DNA of 64,000 nucleotides from Vandiemenella viatica (taxonomy: Eukaryota; Arthropoda; Insecta; Orthoptera; Morabidae), in NCBI GenBank assembly GCA_031002005.1, contig JARYHS010013631.1:63051832-63115831 (forward strand). The letters are read 5' to 3'. Position 1 is the stretch's first letter, and each line of letters begins with the position of its first letter. Positions 11,926-22,566 of the stretch are shown one piece after another. The notes under the pieces are model-generated. The model made no database searches. It had not been told where the DNA came from and saw only the letters and a program-made list of their open reading frames with translations. The translations under genes and the position numbers were made by a program.

Positions 11926-12777
11926 AGTTTTGGTCTACGTCTAACGGCGTGTGTCATGCAGTGCAGGAGGATACTGTGGTTTCGGACAAGTGCTGCAGTA
12001 AACTTTCAACACTTCTTCTCTAGGCTCGAATTTTGGGACTAGAGCAATAAACCCGGTAACGACCTTAACGACATAGTCACATCAGAAAGGTCACTTACGA
12101 ATGAAAACTGGTTAATTTCTTTTCCAGCCGTACCATTTTCTGTTTAATTCTAAAACACGATACCACTACAACAACTTTACTGCCGGTAAAGGGATCATGT
12201 CAACCTAAATTGTTTTGTTTTATTCATAGCAGTTGAGGTTAAAATGAAATACAGCCTGGATCAGAGAAAAAATGTCATAAAAGCGATATGGATAATTGTT
12301 TGATAGTTGCATGTGTTGGAAAGTTGTAGGACTATCAAGATCTAGAATTAAACTGAATTTTCTCCGCTTTTGCCTTTTTGCGTGCGTCTTCCTCCAATTT
12401 GAGCGAGAACTTGGACATTGAGTGGTATCTAATATTAAACGTGAAGCAGTTGTTCCCGATTCTCCGAATACACCTTACTTAGTTCCAGTTCATTTACTTT
12501 CGTTCCCAAATGAAAAATCTGTATTTGAACGTCTGTTTGTTTTGACACCGACGCGAAAAATTCTCTAGCTTATTCATTCAATTCGTGTGTACTTTGATTT
12601 TAGAATTCGAAATTAATTCGGAAATTCGCATGTGACCGTCTCATTAAAAAATCAGTATTTCATTTTTTATTATTATTATTATTATTTTGCAATTTGGACA
12701 ACACAGGATGGATAAAATACCTAATTAAAACCAGACATTTTGGAGACCATACTCTTGCAACATGGGGCCTTATCATT
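11926..12777. other. unassigned spacer
   Basis: No gene. An ATT microsatellite lies at about 12666-12690. Confidence 0.4.
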
Positions 12778-13373
12778 CAGGCTGATTCAGGAGGAGTAGT
12801 AAATACTGAATGAGATGGCAGTATGGACAATATTGAGTTAAAAAGTTCTGATAAGCATGTGTCCGATTTCCATTCGTTTCGGAGATACAGGTGCTGGAAT
12901 ATTATGCATAAAATAAACCTCAGAAATTGACCAAGAGCACACCTTACCCTATTGGATTTTAGTATGTGTTGATGGTGGAAATACGATGTGTATAGTACAA
13001 AAAAAGAAGTAAACACAAGAGACGAATTATTAGCTTGTATTGTAAACACTGCTACCCTCATAAAAGTACACCAAGACGTACCTAGAAGAGCTACACGTAC
13101 TGTTACCAAGAGAGCTGCAAAGTGTACTGAAAGTCGATGCTGGGATTTTCGAACATTTAATTTAAACTTTTCTAAAATACGTGAGTGTTCGTAATAAAGT
13201 CTTTCAATAAGTTATTTATGTGGTCTTGCTCATTTTTTTAGGTTTATTTTATACATAACATTCCAGTTCCCGTATCTCCAAAACAAGTAGAAATGTTTGT
13301 ATGAACTGTTTGACTCAATATTGTTCATACTACCAAATCCTTCAATATTTACCATTCCTCCTGATTCACCCTG
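12778..13373 (+). mobile_element. Tc1/mariner-type deletion derivative with about 135-bp inverted ends
   Basis: The ends are inverted copies of each other: 12778-12919 and 13237-13373 match over about 135 bp with scattered substitutions, starting CAG-GCTGATTCAGGAGGA and ending TCCTCCTGATTCACCCTG. TA follows the right end (13374-13375); the left flank is TT, so one target copy has mutated. The interior keeps only the last piece of a transposase (separate entry). Length 596 bp. Confidence 0.8.
12985..13194 (+). pseudogene. Tc1/mariner-type transposase C-terminal fragment
   Basis: The frame reads KKEVNTRDELLACIV, then RRATRTVTKRAAKC. This resembles the tail of insect Tc1/mariner transposases (KV.TR.EL...I..A..., then ATR.L.KRA..CIE). 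The catalytic D-D-E/D segments and N-terminal DNA-binding domain are absent. It depends on a full-length relative for any movement. Confidence 0.55.
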
Positions 13374-13439
13374 TATCGAGAGGTATTTCAGTTTAAAAAG
13401 CTTCTGTGCTTAATTGGAAGACACCATATTTTCGATTTT

Positions 13440-13560
13440 CATGTTAATCAATACTACCGTCCTTGTGAGTCACTGGTTAAAGTGTGCGAGAGGGATTGTG
13501 AGGTCACCGGTTCGAACTCCGGTGACGGCGCCGTTTCTGTGGTCCTTTAAATTGATCTTC
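13440..13560 (+). repeat. tRNA-like SINE head (different family)
   Basis: TCACTGGTTAAAGTG resembles a pol III A box, followed by GGTTCGAACTCC (B box with one extra base). A proper tRNA fold is not possible: the T loop has eight bases when the stem is paired. It therefore looks like a tRNA-derived SINE promoter rather than a tRNA gene. The body downstream is unassigned. Confidence 0.45.
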
Positions 13561-13682
13561 ACGTTTGTCGGAGCCATCTTGGCGTCTCCAGTAGGGCGCT
13601 CCTTGATTGGGATACCAATTTAAGGTCTAATATCCTTAACCCGATAGGTTTGCCCAGACATGTTGATCCTTTATATAAACAC
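13561..13682. other. possible body of the tRNA-like repeat
   Basis: GC-mixed sequence directly following the tRNA-like head, with no independent identity. Confidence 0.25.
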
Positions 13683-14179
13683 ACTAGCTTCCCACGACTT
13701 CGTACGCATGGATTAAGAATTTCTTGGCCAGAATTGAATATAGAAACTTGTTGGTAACGAAGGATTGGTCCCAAACAACACCGAGTCGAAATATTATGAC
13801 CGGAAAGCCATCACTATATAATTCTACCATCGAACCTGTCTCTTGAAGAGAATCAATTTCCAACATATTTAAAAACAGAAAAACAAATGAATGTGAGGGG
13901 ATGTGGGGGGGGGGGGTGTTAACTAAGGGCAGCTTTATTTCAGTTTGGACTTTTCTTCTTTCTTCAGCATGAGCATCCGATTCTTGGGTTCTAATAACTT
14001 TAGATGCTCGTGCTCTTCTAGAGCTACAACTTCGGCCAGTTTACGCCCGCAAGGCATGTCAAAAAAGAAGGCAAAATAAACTGGCGCCAGAAACATTTAA
14101 GCAGATAAAAAGTAAAAGGACAGAAAAAAATCGAGATCTATACTAAATAATACGTTTTTTCTCTAAACGAAATTTATTA

Positions 14180-14445
14180 ACAAATTATACACTAACATAA
14201 TGCGCGAGAAGCATAGCTTGAGCAAGCGACGTAACATTACAGACTAACACACACATCCGTCTCTCTGTCACCATTCGATAAGTTCTCAAAATACTACAAC
14301 TGTTAATCATACCGAAAAAAAATGTCCTGTGCCCTCCCTATAGATTATCTTGTCAAATTCCGTCAATATCGGTACAGGCATTTAGTTGTCAAAACGTAAC
14401 AAAAGACAGAGAATTACTTCCGCATTTATAGTATTATTACTGCAT
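14180..14445 (+). repeat. dispersed repeat shared with 44.96-45.22 kb
   Basis: Same-orientation similarity to 44960-45225: CGTCTCTCTGTCACCATTC, then a TGTCCT... word, CATCAATATCGG-type, AAAACGTAACAAA, GACAGAGAATTACTTC, and ATTTATAGTATTA at the end. The closing words resemble 3' tails common to insect RTE-type or Helitron repeats. No coding content. Confidence 0.65.
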
Positions 14446-14645
14446 GTCACACACACACACTGACTGTGAATCACTTCTGAGGGATCAATATAACGTAAAA
14501 AAGTGTACACCTATCGCATTGTATGGCTACCGACGATTTGCCTCGCATTGCACCCATAACTTTATGGTATCTACAGTTTAACATTCAATCCGAATAACCG
14601 ACGGCCCAGGCGTGACTCTTACGATCAAAATAAATTTTTAAAAAT

Positions 14646-14737
14646 CTTAGCCTCCACGGAGATTTGAACCGGAGACCACTACCCAAACATTCGTAAGTAA
14701 GCGCTTTAACCACTGATCGCTACACGGAGAAACAGCA
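14646..14737 (-). repeat. tRNA-like block with paired ends
   Basis: On the minus strand CTCCGTG...CACGGAG could pair as an acceptor-like stem. Between them lie AGTGGTTAAAGCGC (A-box-like) and GGTTCAAATCTCC (B-box-like, one extra base). The T arm cannot form normally and the 3' end has no discriminator/CCA-compatible layout. It is more likely a SINE head than a functional tRNA gene. Confidence 0.4.
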
Positions 14738-14979
14738 CAGAGACCTTCATATCCAACGCGTCTGTCTATCGCCGTTCAGTAATTTTTCGTAATTATAAGA
14801 CAACATGTATTATTTATACAAATAATTTTTCAAACAAATGTAGAAAGTATTTTTTCCTTGTTTCAAAGGATAAGTGTGCAAAGTTTCATCGAGATCTGAT
14901 GAAAACTGTGGATTTGTATGAAGAACAAACAAACCAACAACCATACATACATACATTCATTCATCTTTATATATAAAGA

Positions 14980-15378
14980 TTAAGCCATAATTTTAATCTC
15001 TCCTATGACAATACTAAAAACCACATCGATGAGTGTTGTTTAATATAATGTGTTTATTGTGCTGCAGGGGATTTGTAACTTCATAGTGCGAGGGCGTCGC
15101 TTAAGTCCAGTTTCTTGTGATAGCCGCAGCCTGTAAGCGGCCAATCTAATCTCTTCTTGACAGCCACAAATGACTAGGGAGGGATGAGGGGGGGGGGGGC
15201 TTTTTGCTCATGAGCTACAAACTGTCTCGACGGAAGGAAACAACCGGAAAGGCGGCAGCGATATATCAACAGCCGCCGGGGTTGATAGCGCCGCTGCCAG
15301 CACGGGATCAAGGAAATCGTATCCACAGCGCAGGAGAGAAACCACAATCTATTCACTACAACCCGGGTTGGGACAGGT
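14980..15378. other. unassigned GC-richer spacer
   Basis: A G run lies at about 15189-15199. The 15205-15375 stretch is GC-rich and CpG-containing with no recognised gene. Confidence 0.35.
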
Positions 15379-15605
15379 CCCCACACTTTTTTTTTTCCTT
15401 TGCTTCTGGCTTTGCGTTTCGTCAACGTCGAGGTCATTAGGGGCGGGAAGGGACTGGGGACAAGGAACGGGAAGGAATTTGGTCTTTCGAAGGAACCATC
15501 CGAGCATTTACCTGGAGTGATCTGGAGAAACCACGGAAAATCCAAATCTAGTTGGCCGTACGGGGATTCGAATCCCCGTCTTCCCGAATACAGTCATTCA
15601 CCTGT
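15379..15605 (-). mobile_element. SINE-A copy, head truncated
   Basis: A T run (the A tail on the minus strand) at 15388-15398, then the family tail near 15415, body with GGAAGGAATTTGG, and a B box (GATTCGAATCC) near 15570. The last about 40 bp of the tRNA head are missing. Confidence 0.8.
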
Positions 15606-16160
15606 TTTAAACTTCTGGGCTAGATGGCTTTCCGTATGTGAATATCACTTGGAACATTTGGTTCTTCTAATTGCGCACAAAAAAATGTAGCTCTTCATTC
15701 GATCGGATCTCGGCTGTTCTATCTCATGCAATAATGTTTCCATGTTTCTCCATTACAAACTTAATACTCAAGTACCTCGTCCACATGTTCCAATCTTTGT
15801 TTTTCTCTCTTCAGTAATTGTTAACGCAACAAAAATAATTGTTGTACAGGTATTATATTTCATTCTAGTATCCTGTGTCTTCTTTATGGGAGATTGTTCC
15901 ACAAGGTCGCTTATATACGTAATATTGCCGTAACATGGTTATTTTAAACTTGGGTTCTGCACTTAATTTTTTACATCCTTCAGTAGCGCACATGTAGAAA
16001 GTGGCAATTTTGGTTGTTCTGGGTACTCCTAAACTTCAAGTCCCAGTATCTTAAAATATACATTGTTAGAAAGTTCTAAGTTCTCAAGTAAATATTCGAT
16101 AGAAAACGTTTCTCATTGGATAAAAAGTCTGTTTTCTTGTTCAAAACTTCTTTGATTTTG
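15606..16160. other. unassigned spacer
   Basis: No feature seen; short open frames only. Confidence 0.4.
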
Positions 16161-16330
16161 CTACTGGAAGGATTGCGGCCGTGGTCGTTAATAGAAATCA
16201 TCCTGACAGTCGCCTGGAATTATTTCAGTTAACACTAGAAAACCGAACTCTACATTGCTGGGCGGGAATTTGAACCAGCGTCCTACTGAATGCCAATCCC
16301 CTGCGTTACCATTCAAGCAGTGGTCTCGGT
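16161..16330 (-). mobile_element. old SINE-A copy
   Basis: Strongly diverged minus-strand copy, recognisable from GCGGCCGTGG, TCGCCTGGAATTATTT, GGGCGGGAATTTGAACCAGCG (B-box region) and GTGGTCTCGGT at the head. The tail is lost. Confidence 0.55.
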
Positions 16331-17339
16331 ATGTTAATGCCGCTGAGTGATTTTTCTAAATCTCCGGTCCGATATGCTTCCATGACATCATCAGCAGATG
16401 TCACAGACTGTAGATTTCTTTTGGAACTTTTACGCATGTCTTTAATTTTTATTTCGTTTGTATCATTGTTTTCTCAACATACATGTTGAATATCAGGATG
16501 ACAAACAACAACTTTGCCTCATCCAGTTTTCATCTATGTTGATACAATTACCAGGTCAGCTTAGTCACAAAACAAGAGAAATTTCTCTCTTCTTCTTTTT
16601 TTATTTAAAAAAGATTAGTCTGCTGACTAATTTCTTGTGGTCTACGATTTCTCCGTATTTTTTTCTAATCCATTCATCTCTTCATAGCCATCACTACCGA
16701 TATCGTCACTACTTACAAGTGAATCTTGAGTTGAGATGTGCTTCCCACCAACTAATTAATCATCTTGTCTCATCATTTAGCTACAATCTTGCGCAAACTG
16801 TGATATAAAACTACAAAATATATTTGATAGTTTTCTGGATAATTTCCCCTCGTGAATGTCAAGGTAGAATCAATAATTACATATTTGCCTATCATAAAAC
16901 ATGATATAAAACACAAGGACCTTGTTATATACCTGAATTGATGATAAACCTTCAAAGTAGTTATCTTGTGATTGTACACACAGCGGTCCTCAAAGCTTCT
17001 TTTGAGAGACGGTGTGCTGCTTTTTCGCGGATACACGGCCATCTTTGAATCGATTGTACCAAATATCGGGATGTTGTGGATGATCTTCATCAATTGCTCC
17101 TAATATTAATAAATATTGTAGTGCTAGTTTACGTGTACAATAACAAGCAGTAAATGTTCTGCAATCCAAAAAGCAGACAGAAATCACTGCTTTTGAGAAT
17201 GGAGGATAAATAGAGCAATATATTGAAAAAATTATGTAGATTATACTGTGTATTATAACTTCAATATTCAAAATTTAAACATAACAATTTTATAACATGT
17301 ATACACAATCAACAAGAAAACCGCTGTAAATGCTTCATG
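16331..17339. other. unassigned spacer
   Basis: AT-rich with short open frames on both strands; none has a recognisable motif. Confidence 0.4.
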
Positions 17340-17465
17340 TATTAATAGGTTGTACCAAACTTCGATTTGACCAACCCCTAATGAATCATCACCGAAAGCC
17401 AGCTGAATCTCTCCAATGGTTTCTGTTTGGTTGTATCCCACGTTTGTGCTAAAACTTGAAGCGTT
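17340..17465 (-). pseudogene. mariner transposase N-terminal fragment
   Basis: The minus frame reads STNVGYNQTETIGEIQLAFG then DDSLGVGQIEVWY. This is the second part of the mariner DNA-binding region (...ETL..IQ.AFGDE.LSRSQVFEW...). It is only about 40 codons and lies outside any preserved terminal repeats. Confidence 0.6.
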
Positions 17466-17610
17466 CGGTAGTCTTCAAGAAAACGCGAATGTGACGAGTA
17501 TATGTTAGATGGAGTCACAATCTTGCTGCTAGTTAAGCGATCAGCGGGGCTGGGAGTGTAACATCAATTGACACGTAATGACACAAAATCAAAAGCAATT
17601 CGTAATAATT
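17466..17610. other. short unassigned spacer
   Basis: No feature seen. Confidence 0.3.
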
Positions 17611-18115
17611 TGTTGTGGGATGAACATACTTAGAAGATAATTGGGAAAGCAAACTATACGCTACGATTTCTAGGTCATAATTTAAAACAGTGTACACCGA
17701 AAGTTAAATCGATTGCATACAATGAGCTGGTACGTTCATATTCAGAATATTGTTGTTCTGTTTGGGCCCCCATCAAAAGGAGTTATTGAAGGCATTGGAA
17801 AAGGTCCAAACAAGAGACGCTCAATCCGTGACTGTTATCTATAGCTAGAAAGATAGCCTAAGTGGGATATTGAAGGAATTATGTTTCAGAGAACTTGGAA
17901 CACCGAAGGCGTTGCTCTCGGCAGAAGGTAATCGAAACATTCACGACTGTCCAACTTCAGGATGACAGCAACATATATTTCTATCAGCGACATACATATC
18001 TACGAAGACCGAGAAAATAAGAGAAATTCAGGGCAAGAACATATTCATTTGTATACTCATTTTTTCCATGAGCGATTAGGAAATGGAATAGGAAGGATTT
18101 ATCGAACGAGAAAAC
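17611..18115 (+). pseudogene. LINE reverse-transcriptase C-terminal fragment
   Basis: The plus strand encodes LRFLGHNLKQCTPKVKSIAY, NELVRSYSEYCCSVW, then after a frameshift near 17775 LLKALEKVQTRDAQSVT and LKELCFRELGTPK. This is the usual order of the thumb/post-RT region of CR1/L2-like LINEs (ALVRP.LEY...VWDP, ...LE.VQRRAARFV, ...L..L.W..L..RR). It is 5'-truncated, has frameshifts and stops, and is a different family from the 25-28 kb LINE although of the same broad group. Confidence 0.75.
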
Positions 18116-18149
18116 TTGAATCCGATAGGAGTAGGTCTCGATAAACCGC

Positions 18150-18240
18150 TCCGGCCATCCTGATCTGGGTTTTCCTAGATTGCTCTAGTCGAATTCCTGG
18201 ATGGTTCCTCAAAATAGCCCATGAGCGCCTCTTGATATAT
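18150..18240 (+). mobile_element. SINE-B fragment
   Basis: GGCCATCCTGATCTGGGTTTT, shown here in part, followed by TTCCTGGATGGTTCCTC, matches the body of the copy at 19.9-20.15 kb. Head and tail are missing. Confidence 0.5.
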
Positions 18241-19769
18241 GCCGTATGCCCCTTCGTATGTACAAAAAATTACACATTAGGATAGGTGCAATGTACGCAC
18301 CGCCAGCTACTTTCAGTGAATCGTGGAGTGATAATAATAGTAATAGATAAAAAGTATCATATATGAAATCCGAAAGTTAGTTTTGCTGATCTTTGCACCA
18401 ACTGACTTTTTTTTTTATATACGATTCTTGCCTAAAATATGTAAGTTACGACGATATAAAGGATTCAATATCTGAACCGAATAGGTAAGCTGTCATTAGG
18501 TACAGTTTCTTTGAAATCCGTTGGCCAGCTTTTGTACAGGCCATACTTAAAAATGTCTGCTCCTGGCCTCGGTGCCACAGTCAAATATCTGACTTCCCGG
18601 AATAAAAGTATTCGGTATGTCAATACATGGCATAAGCAATTATTGTATGTGGCTCTTTTTAATTCCTTTTGATAACTTTTGCATAGCCAACGAAAATTTC
18701 AAATTTTGCTGTTTCGACACCAGCTTCACCGGTAACTATTTAACTTACTAAAAAAAGTATTCTATACGTTAATCAACTACATAAGTTATGACAGTTGGTA
18801 GTTATGTTGAAAGTAGATTTTGTGTGGTGCTTTCACAGGCAGATAAAAATTCCATACTCTATCTGCTTGATATCTGGTCAGCGTAACTGACTGGAGTGAA
18901 AAGTATCCTGTATCTCAGGCAATAATGATGCTGTTACTGTATGCAGTTTCGTTTGTAGTCTGTTCACTCCAAACTGGCGACTCAAGGTCATGTTTCCTTG
19001 GCCACGCTCTCATCTCAACTCGCTCTCCCTCCATACCTCTTCTAACTGTGCGCGTGTGGAAAATTTCCTCTTCGCATTTGGGGGTAGGGAAGCGGAGTGG
19101 GGATAGAGCAGACTGGCCGTGAACCGTCTCTGTTAAAAGAACATGCTATATATCCATTCATCAGAATTTGCGTGAAGAAAGTAGATACAAAAATTCTAAA
19201 ATTTACGGTTTTGTCTTTGAAAGAAAACGTTCCAAGAACCTGAATTGTCCCAGCGGTAAGCTGCATGTTTTCCTCGATACCAGATGTTCCTATCGCTAAT
19301 GCCTTTATTTACATTCTGAAACTGACCTAAATACATTCGTCCTAAGTTTTCTTTGAAGAGTGTCTACAGAATAAATTTTATCAAATCATATACAAACTGT
19401 TCTTGTGAGGGAAACAAGCCCGTTGTCAAGTTATGTCTGGTTACTAAAGATCACCAAAAAATTAATGAACGGGTCTCAGAAAAATTACGCACAGTAATAG
19501 GTTACGTCATTTGTTATCATATATGAAACTTTTTATCCCTGTAAGTTAGATAGTTGGAGGCCACACATACATTTTTAAATTTTTCTTTTTTCTCACAGGC
19601 AGTTTACAAAACTTGATAGTTATAATTAATACAGCAAACATTGATCTAAAAGTAAAATAAAATTGTACGACTTTATCAAAGTTATATGTTAAAATATGTA
19701 TTGTAGCATATACAAAGTATACTGTAAACTATTGTAAGAATGATAAATTATAACAAATAGACCAGACTT
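18241..19769. other. unassigned spacer
   Basis: No gene or repeat assigned. Poly-T at about 18409-18418. Confidence 0.4.
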
Positions 19770-19867
19770 GTAATAAAAAATGTAGGCTGAAGAGCGGGCG
19801 TCACCCCCTGCCAGCCTATCCCCATGTGTGGGGAAATGAAATAACAAATAATAATAATAAAAAAAAA
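19770..19867 (+). mobile_element. SINE-B 3' tail fragment
   Basis: GGCTGAAGAGCGGGCGTCACC, seen here in part, then a small hairpin (CCCCATGTGTGGGG) and AATGAAATAA followed by AAT repeats. The neighbouring SINE-B copy at 20.04-20.15 kb has the same layout (GGCTGAAAAGAG, a hairpin CCAGCCTTCAGCTGG, GAATGAAATA). The body is missing. Confidence 0.55.
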
Positions 19868-19877
19868 TTGACTTTCG

Positions 19878-20154
19878 CACTGAGATGGGAAAAGGCCGTT
19901 TTCGGCCTCCTACCTATCATTCGGGAGGACGAGGGTCAAACCTCGTTCGGCCATCCTGGCTGAGGTTTTCCGTGGTTTTCCTCAACCACTCTAAGCAAAT
20001 GCTGGGATGGTTCCCTACAAGGCCACGGCCGACCTTCCATCCCCCTACCCTCCCCGTAGAGTAGATTGGCTGAAAAGAGTCTTCGTGAATCTCCAGCAGC
20101 CCGCCTCCCAGCCTTCAGCTGGGAGGAATGAAATAGTAAAAAAACACAAAACAC
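19878..20154 (+). mobile_element. SINE-B copy with 11-bp target duplication
   Basis: Head with a B-box-like GGGTCAAACCTC near 19933, body GGCCATCCTGGCTGAGG, ATGCTGGGATGGTTCC and CACGGCCGACCTTCC, then hairpin, GGGAGGAATGAAAT and an A-rich tail. ATTGACTTTCG occurs at 19867-19877 and 20155-20165, a clean target-site duplication. Confidence 0.8.
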
Positions 20155-20355
20155 ATTGACTTTCGTATTGATAGACTCATGTTATACTTATTTCTTTGAG
20201 TTGTAATCTGCACTCATTTTCAGGGTATATGTATTATTTTTAAGAGATGAGATGTTTTATTACCACACAAGCCATTTTCTCCCTCCACGTCTAACAGAAA
20301 TCTATTAATAAGGTATCATTTTAAAGTTTAAGATATCCGCTTTGGTCACTTCATA

Positions 20356-21773
20356 CACTCCTGGAAATTGAAATAAGAACGTGAATTCATTGTCCCAGGA
20401 ATGGGAAACTTTATATACACATTCCTGGGGTCAGATACAACACATGATCACACAGACAGAACCATAGGCACATAGACACAGGCAACAGAGCATGCACAAT
20501 GTCGGCACTAGCACCGTGTATATCCTCCTTTCGCAGCAATGCAGGCTGCAATTCTCCCATGGAGACGAACGTAGAGGTGCTGGATGTAGTCCTGTGGAAC
20601 GGCATGCCAACCATTTCCACTTGGCGCCTCAGCTGGACCAGCGTTCGTGCTGGACGTGCAGACCGCGTGAGACGACGTTTCATCCAGTCCCAAACATGCT
20701 CAATGAGGGACAGATCCGGAGATCTCGCTGGCCAGGGTAGTTGACTTACACCTTCTAGAGCACGTTGGGTGGCACGGGATACATGTGGACGTGCATTGTC
20801 CTGTTGGAACAGCATGTTCCCTTGCCGGTCTAGGAATGGTAGAACGATGGGTTCGATGGCGGTTTGAATGTACCGTGCACTGTTCAGTGTCCCCTCGACG
20901 ATCACCAGAGGTGTACGGCCAGTGTAGGAGATCGCTCCCCACACCATGGTGCCGGGTGTTTGCCCTGTATGCCTCGGTCGTATGCAGTCCTGATTGTGGC
21001 GCTCACCTGCACGGCGCCAAACACGCATACGACCATCATTGGCACCAAGGCAGAAGCGACTCTCATCACTGAAGACGACACGTCTCCATTCGTCCCTCCA
21101 TACACGCCTGTCGCGACACCACTGGAGGCGGGCTGCACGATGTTGGGGCGTGAGCGGAAGACGACCTAAAGGTGCGCAGGACCGTAGCCCAGCTTCATGG
21201 AGACGGTTGCGAATGGTCCTCTGTGATACCCCAGGAGCAACAGTGTCCCTAATTTGCCGGGAAGTGGCGGTGTGGTCCCCTACGGCACTGCATACGATGC
21301 GACGGTCTTGGCGTGCGTCCGTGTGTCGCTGCTGTCCGGACCCAGGTCGACGGGCACGTGCACCTTCTGCCGACCACTGGCGACAACATCGATGTACTGT
21401 GGAGACCTCGCGCCCCACATGTTGAGCAATTCGGCGGTACGTCCACCCGGCCTCCCGCATGCCCACTATACGCCCTCACTCAAAGTGCGTCAACTGCACA
21501 TAAGGTTCACGTACACGCTGTCGCGGCATGCTACCAGTGTTAAAGACTGAGATGGAGCTCCGTATGCCACGGCAAACTGGCTGACACTGACTGCGGCGGT
21601 GACCAACTGCTGCGCAGCTAGCGCCCTTCGACGGCCAACACTGCTGTTCCTGGTGTGTCCGCTGTGCCGTGCGTTTGATCATTGCTTGAACAGCCCTCTC
21701 GTAGTGTCCGGAGCAAGTATGGCGGGTCTTACACTCCGGCGTCAATGTGTTCTTATTTCAATTTCCAGGAGTG
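20356..21773 (-). mobile_element. Tc1-like transposon, complete ends
   Basis: Perfect 25-bp terminal inverted repeats occupy 20356-20380 and 21749-21773 (starting CACTCCTGGAAATTG). Each end is flanked by TA (20354-20355, 21774-21775), the target duplication of the Tc1/mariner superfamily. Length 1418 bp. One transposase gene lies between the ends on the minus strand and is inactivated (next entry). The intact ends mean it could still be moved by a transposase supplied elsewhere. Confidence 0.95.
20508..21529 (-). pseudogene. Tc1-like transposase, inactivated by one stop and one frameshift
   Basis: Start ATG at 21529 (MPRQRVREPYVQLTHFE) by family comparison. Then TGA at 21476-21478, where CGA (Arg) is expected: a CpG-type change. 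Downstream: helix-turn-helix (GMREAGWTYRRIAQHVGRE), a second DNA-binding region (SQRTIRNRLHEAGL), first Asp in VVFSDESRF, second Asp in FQQDNARPH, and Glu in SLIEHVWDWM, 32 residues between the last two by my count. Near 20610 the frame shifts; the proper C-terminus continues in another frame (HAVPQDYIQHLYVRLHGRI to the stop near 20508). All catalytic residues are present, so decay is slight and recent. Confidence 0.9.
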
Positions 21774-22320
21774 TATTTAAAGAAACGAATTTTTCAGAAT
21801 TCGACCCTTAAAGGACAAAGGTACCATTTTTTCAATAACCTATTTTTTTGTCACGAGTCATTTATCTTCCTTGATAACTGGTCGAAATCGATAAATGAGG
21901 TATTATTTTAGAAATTAGGGTCTCCGATTTGGTTACATCATATTTTAAGAAACGAATTTTTCGGAATTCGACCCTTACAGGGCAAAAGTAACATTATTTC
22001 CATAACGTTTTTTTCTGTCACGAGCTATTTATTTTTCTTGATATCTGACCGAAAACGAGAAATTATTTTAGAGAGATAGGTCTCCGCTTTTGTATTGAAG
22101 AAAGGAATTTTTCGGAATACAACCATTAAAGGGAAAAAGTATCATAACCTAATTTTTTGTTACGAGCTATTTATTTCGCTTCATACCTAGCTGAAATCGA
22201 TAAATGAGGTGTCATTTCCGAGATTAAGGTTCTCACGTAGGCAACGTTATAAATGAAAAACGAAAATTTACGGAATTTGAGCATAGAAGGACAAAAGTAA
22301 TAACTGTGAAAGTCGCGAGT

Positions 22321-22566
22321 ATGATACTGTTCAGAGCCATGCCGCTAAATATCAGCAGCGCTTAGCAGAGAGATATTAATAAACTGATTCACTGGCGTTG
22401 TCTTTTGTTACCTACACTAAACAAATAAACAATTGATACAAAAGAGGAGGTACTTATTTCATCCTATTACAGTCCATAAATCGTACTATTCATAGTATTC
22501 GCGAAATTTTCGCTCTGGTCATCTAGTACTTGTAAATTGTGTTAATTTCCTTGCAACTGATTTAGT
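22321..22566. other. short unassigned spacer
   Basis: No feature seen. Confidence 0.3.

Larger units (their letters stand above)
13683..14979 (-). mobile_element. probable non-autonomous Helitron
   Basis: Read on the minus strand, 14979 begins TCTTTATATATAAAGATGAA after a host A, the look of an insect Helitron 5' end. The 3' end at 13683-13705 reads GTACGAAGTCGTGGGAAGCTAGT, shown here as a CTAGT terminus preceded by a CG-rich stretch. The base after CTAGT is G, not the expected T, which weakens the call. No Rep/helicase coding is present. It contains the repeat at 14.2-14.4 kb and a tRNA-like block at 14.65 kb, so it is either composite or has absorbed other repeats. Confidence 0.4.
20307..22320. 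repeat. tandem array of about 150-170 bp units, split by Tc1
   Basis: Units are recognised by GGTCTCCGCTTTGGT (variants), AAGAAACGAATTTTTCGG, ATTCGACCCTTAAAGGACAAA, GTCACGAGCTATTTAT and CGATAAATGAGGT. The AAGAAACG-type word starts at 21780, 21947, 22098 and about 22254, giving spacings of about 167, 151 and 156 bp. The first unit starts near 20307 and is interrupted at TA by the Tc1 element. About four units; divergence is moderate, so not a recent expansion. No coding sense. Confidence 0.8.

Noticed and set aside
13480..13545. Functional tRNA gene
   Set aside because: B box present but T arm does not fold correctly and no acceptor stem pairs.
14646..14737. Functional tRNA gene
   Set aside because: Extra base in the T loop and no normal cloverleaf or anticodon arm; more like a SINE promoter.
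20785..21550. Several open frames of 76-143 codons on both strands in the Tc1 element
   Set aside because: Shadows of the GC-rich transposase gene in other frames.
20307..22320. CRISPR-like array
   Set aside because: Units are about 160 bp and contiguous, without short repeats and unique spacers; eukaryotic context.
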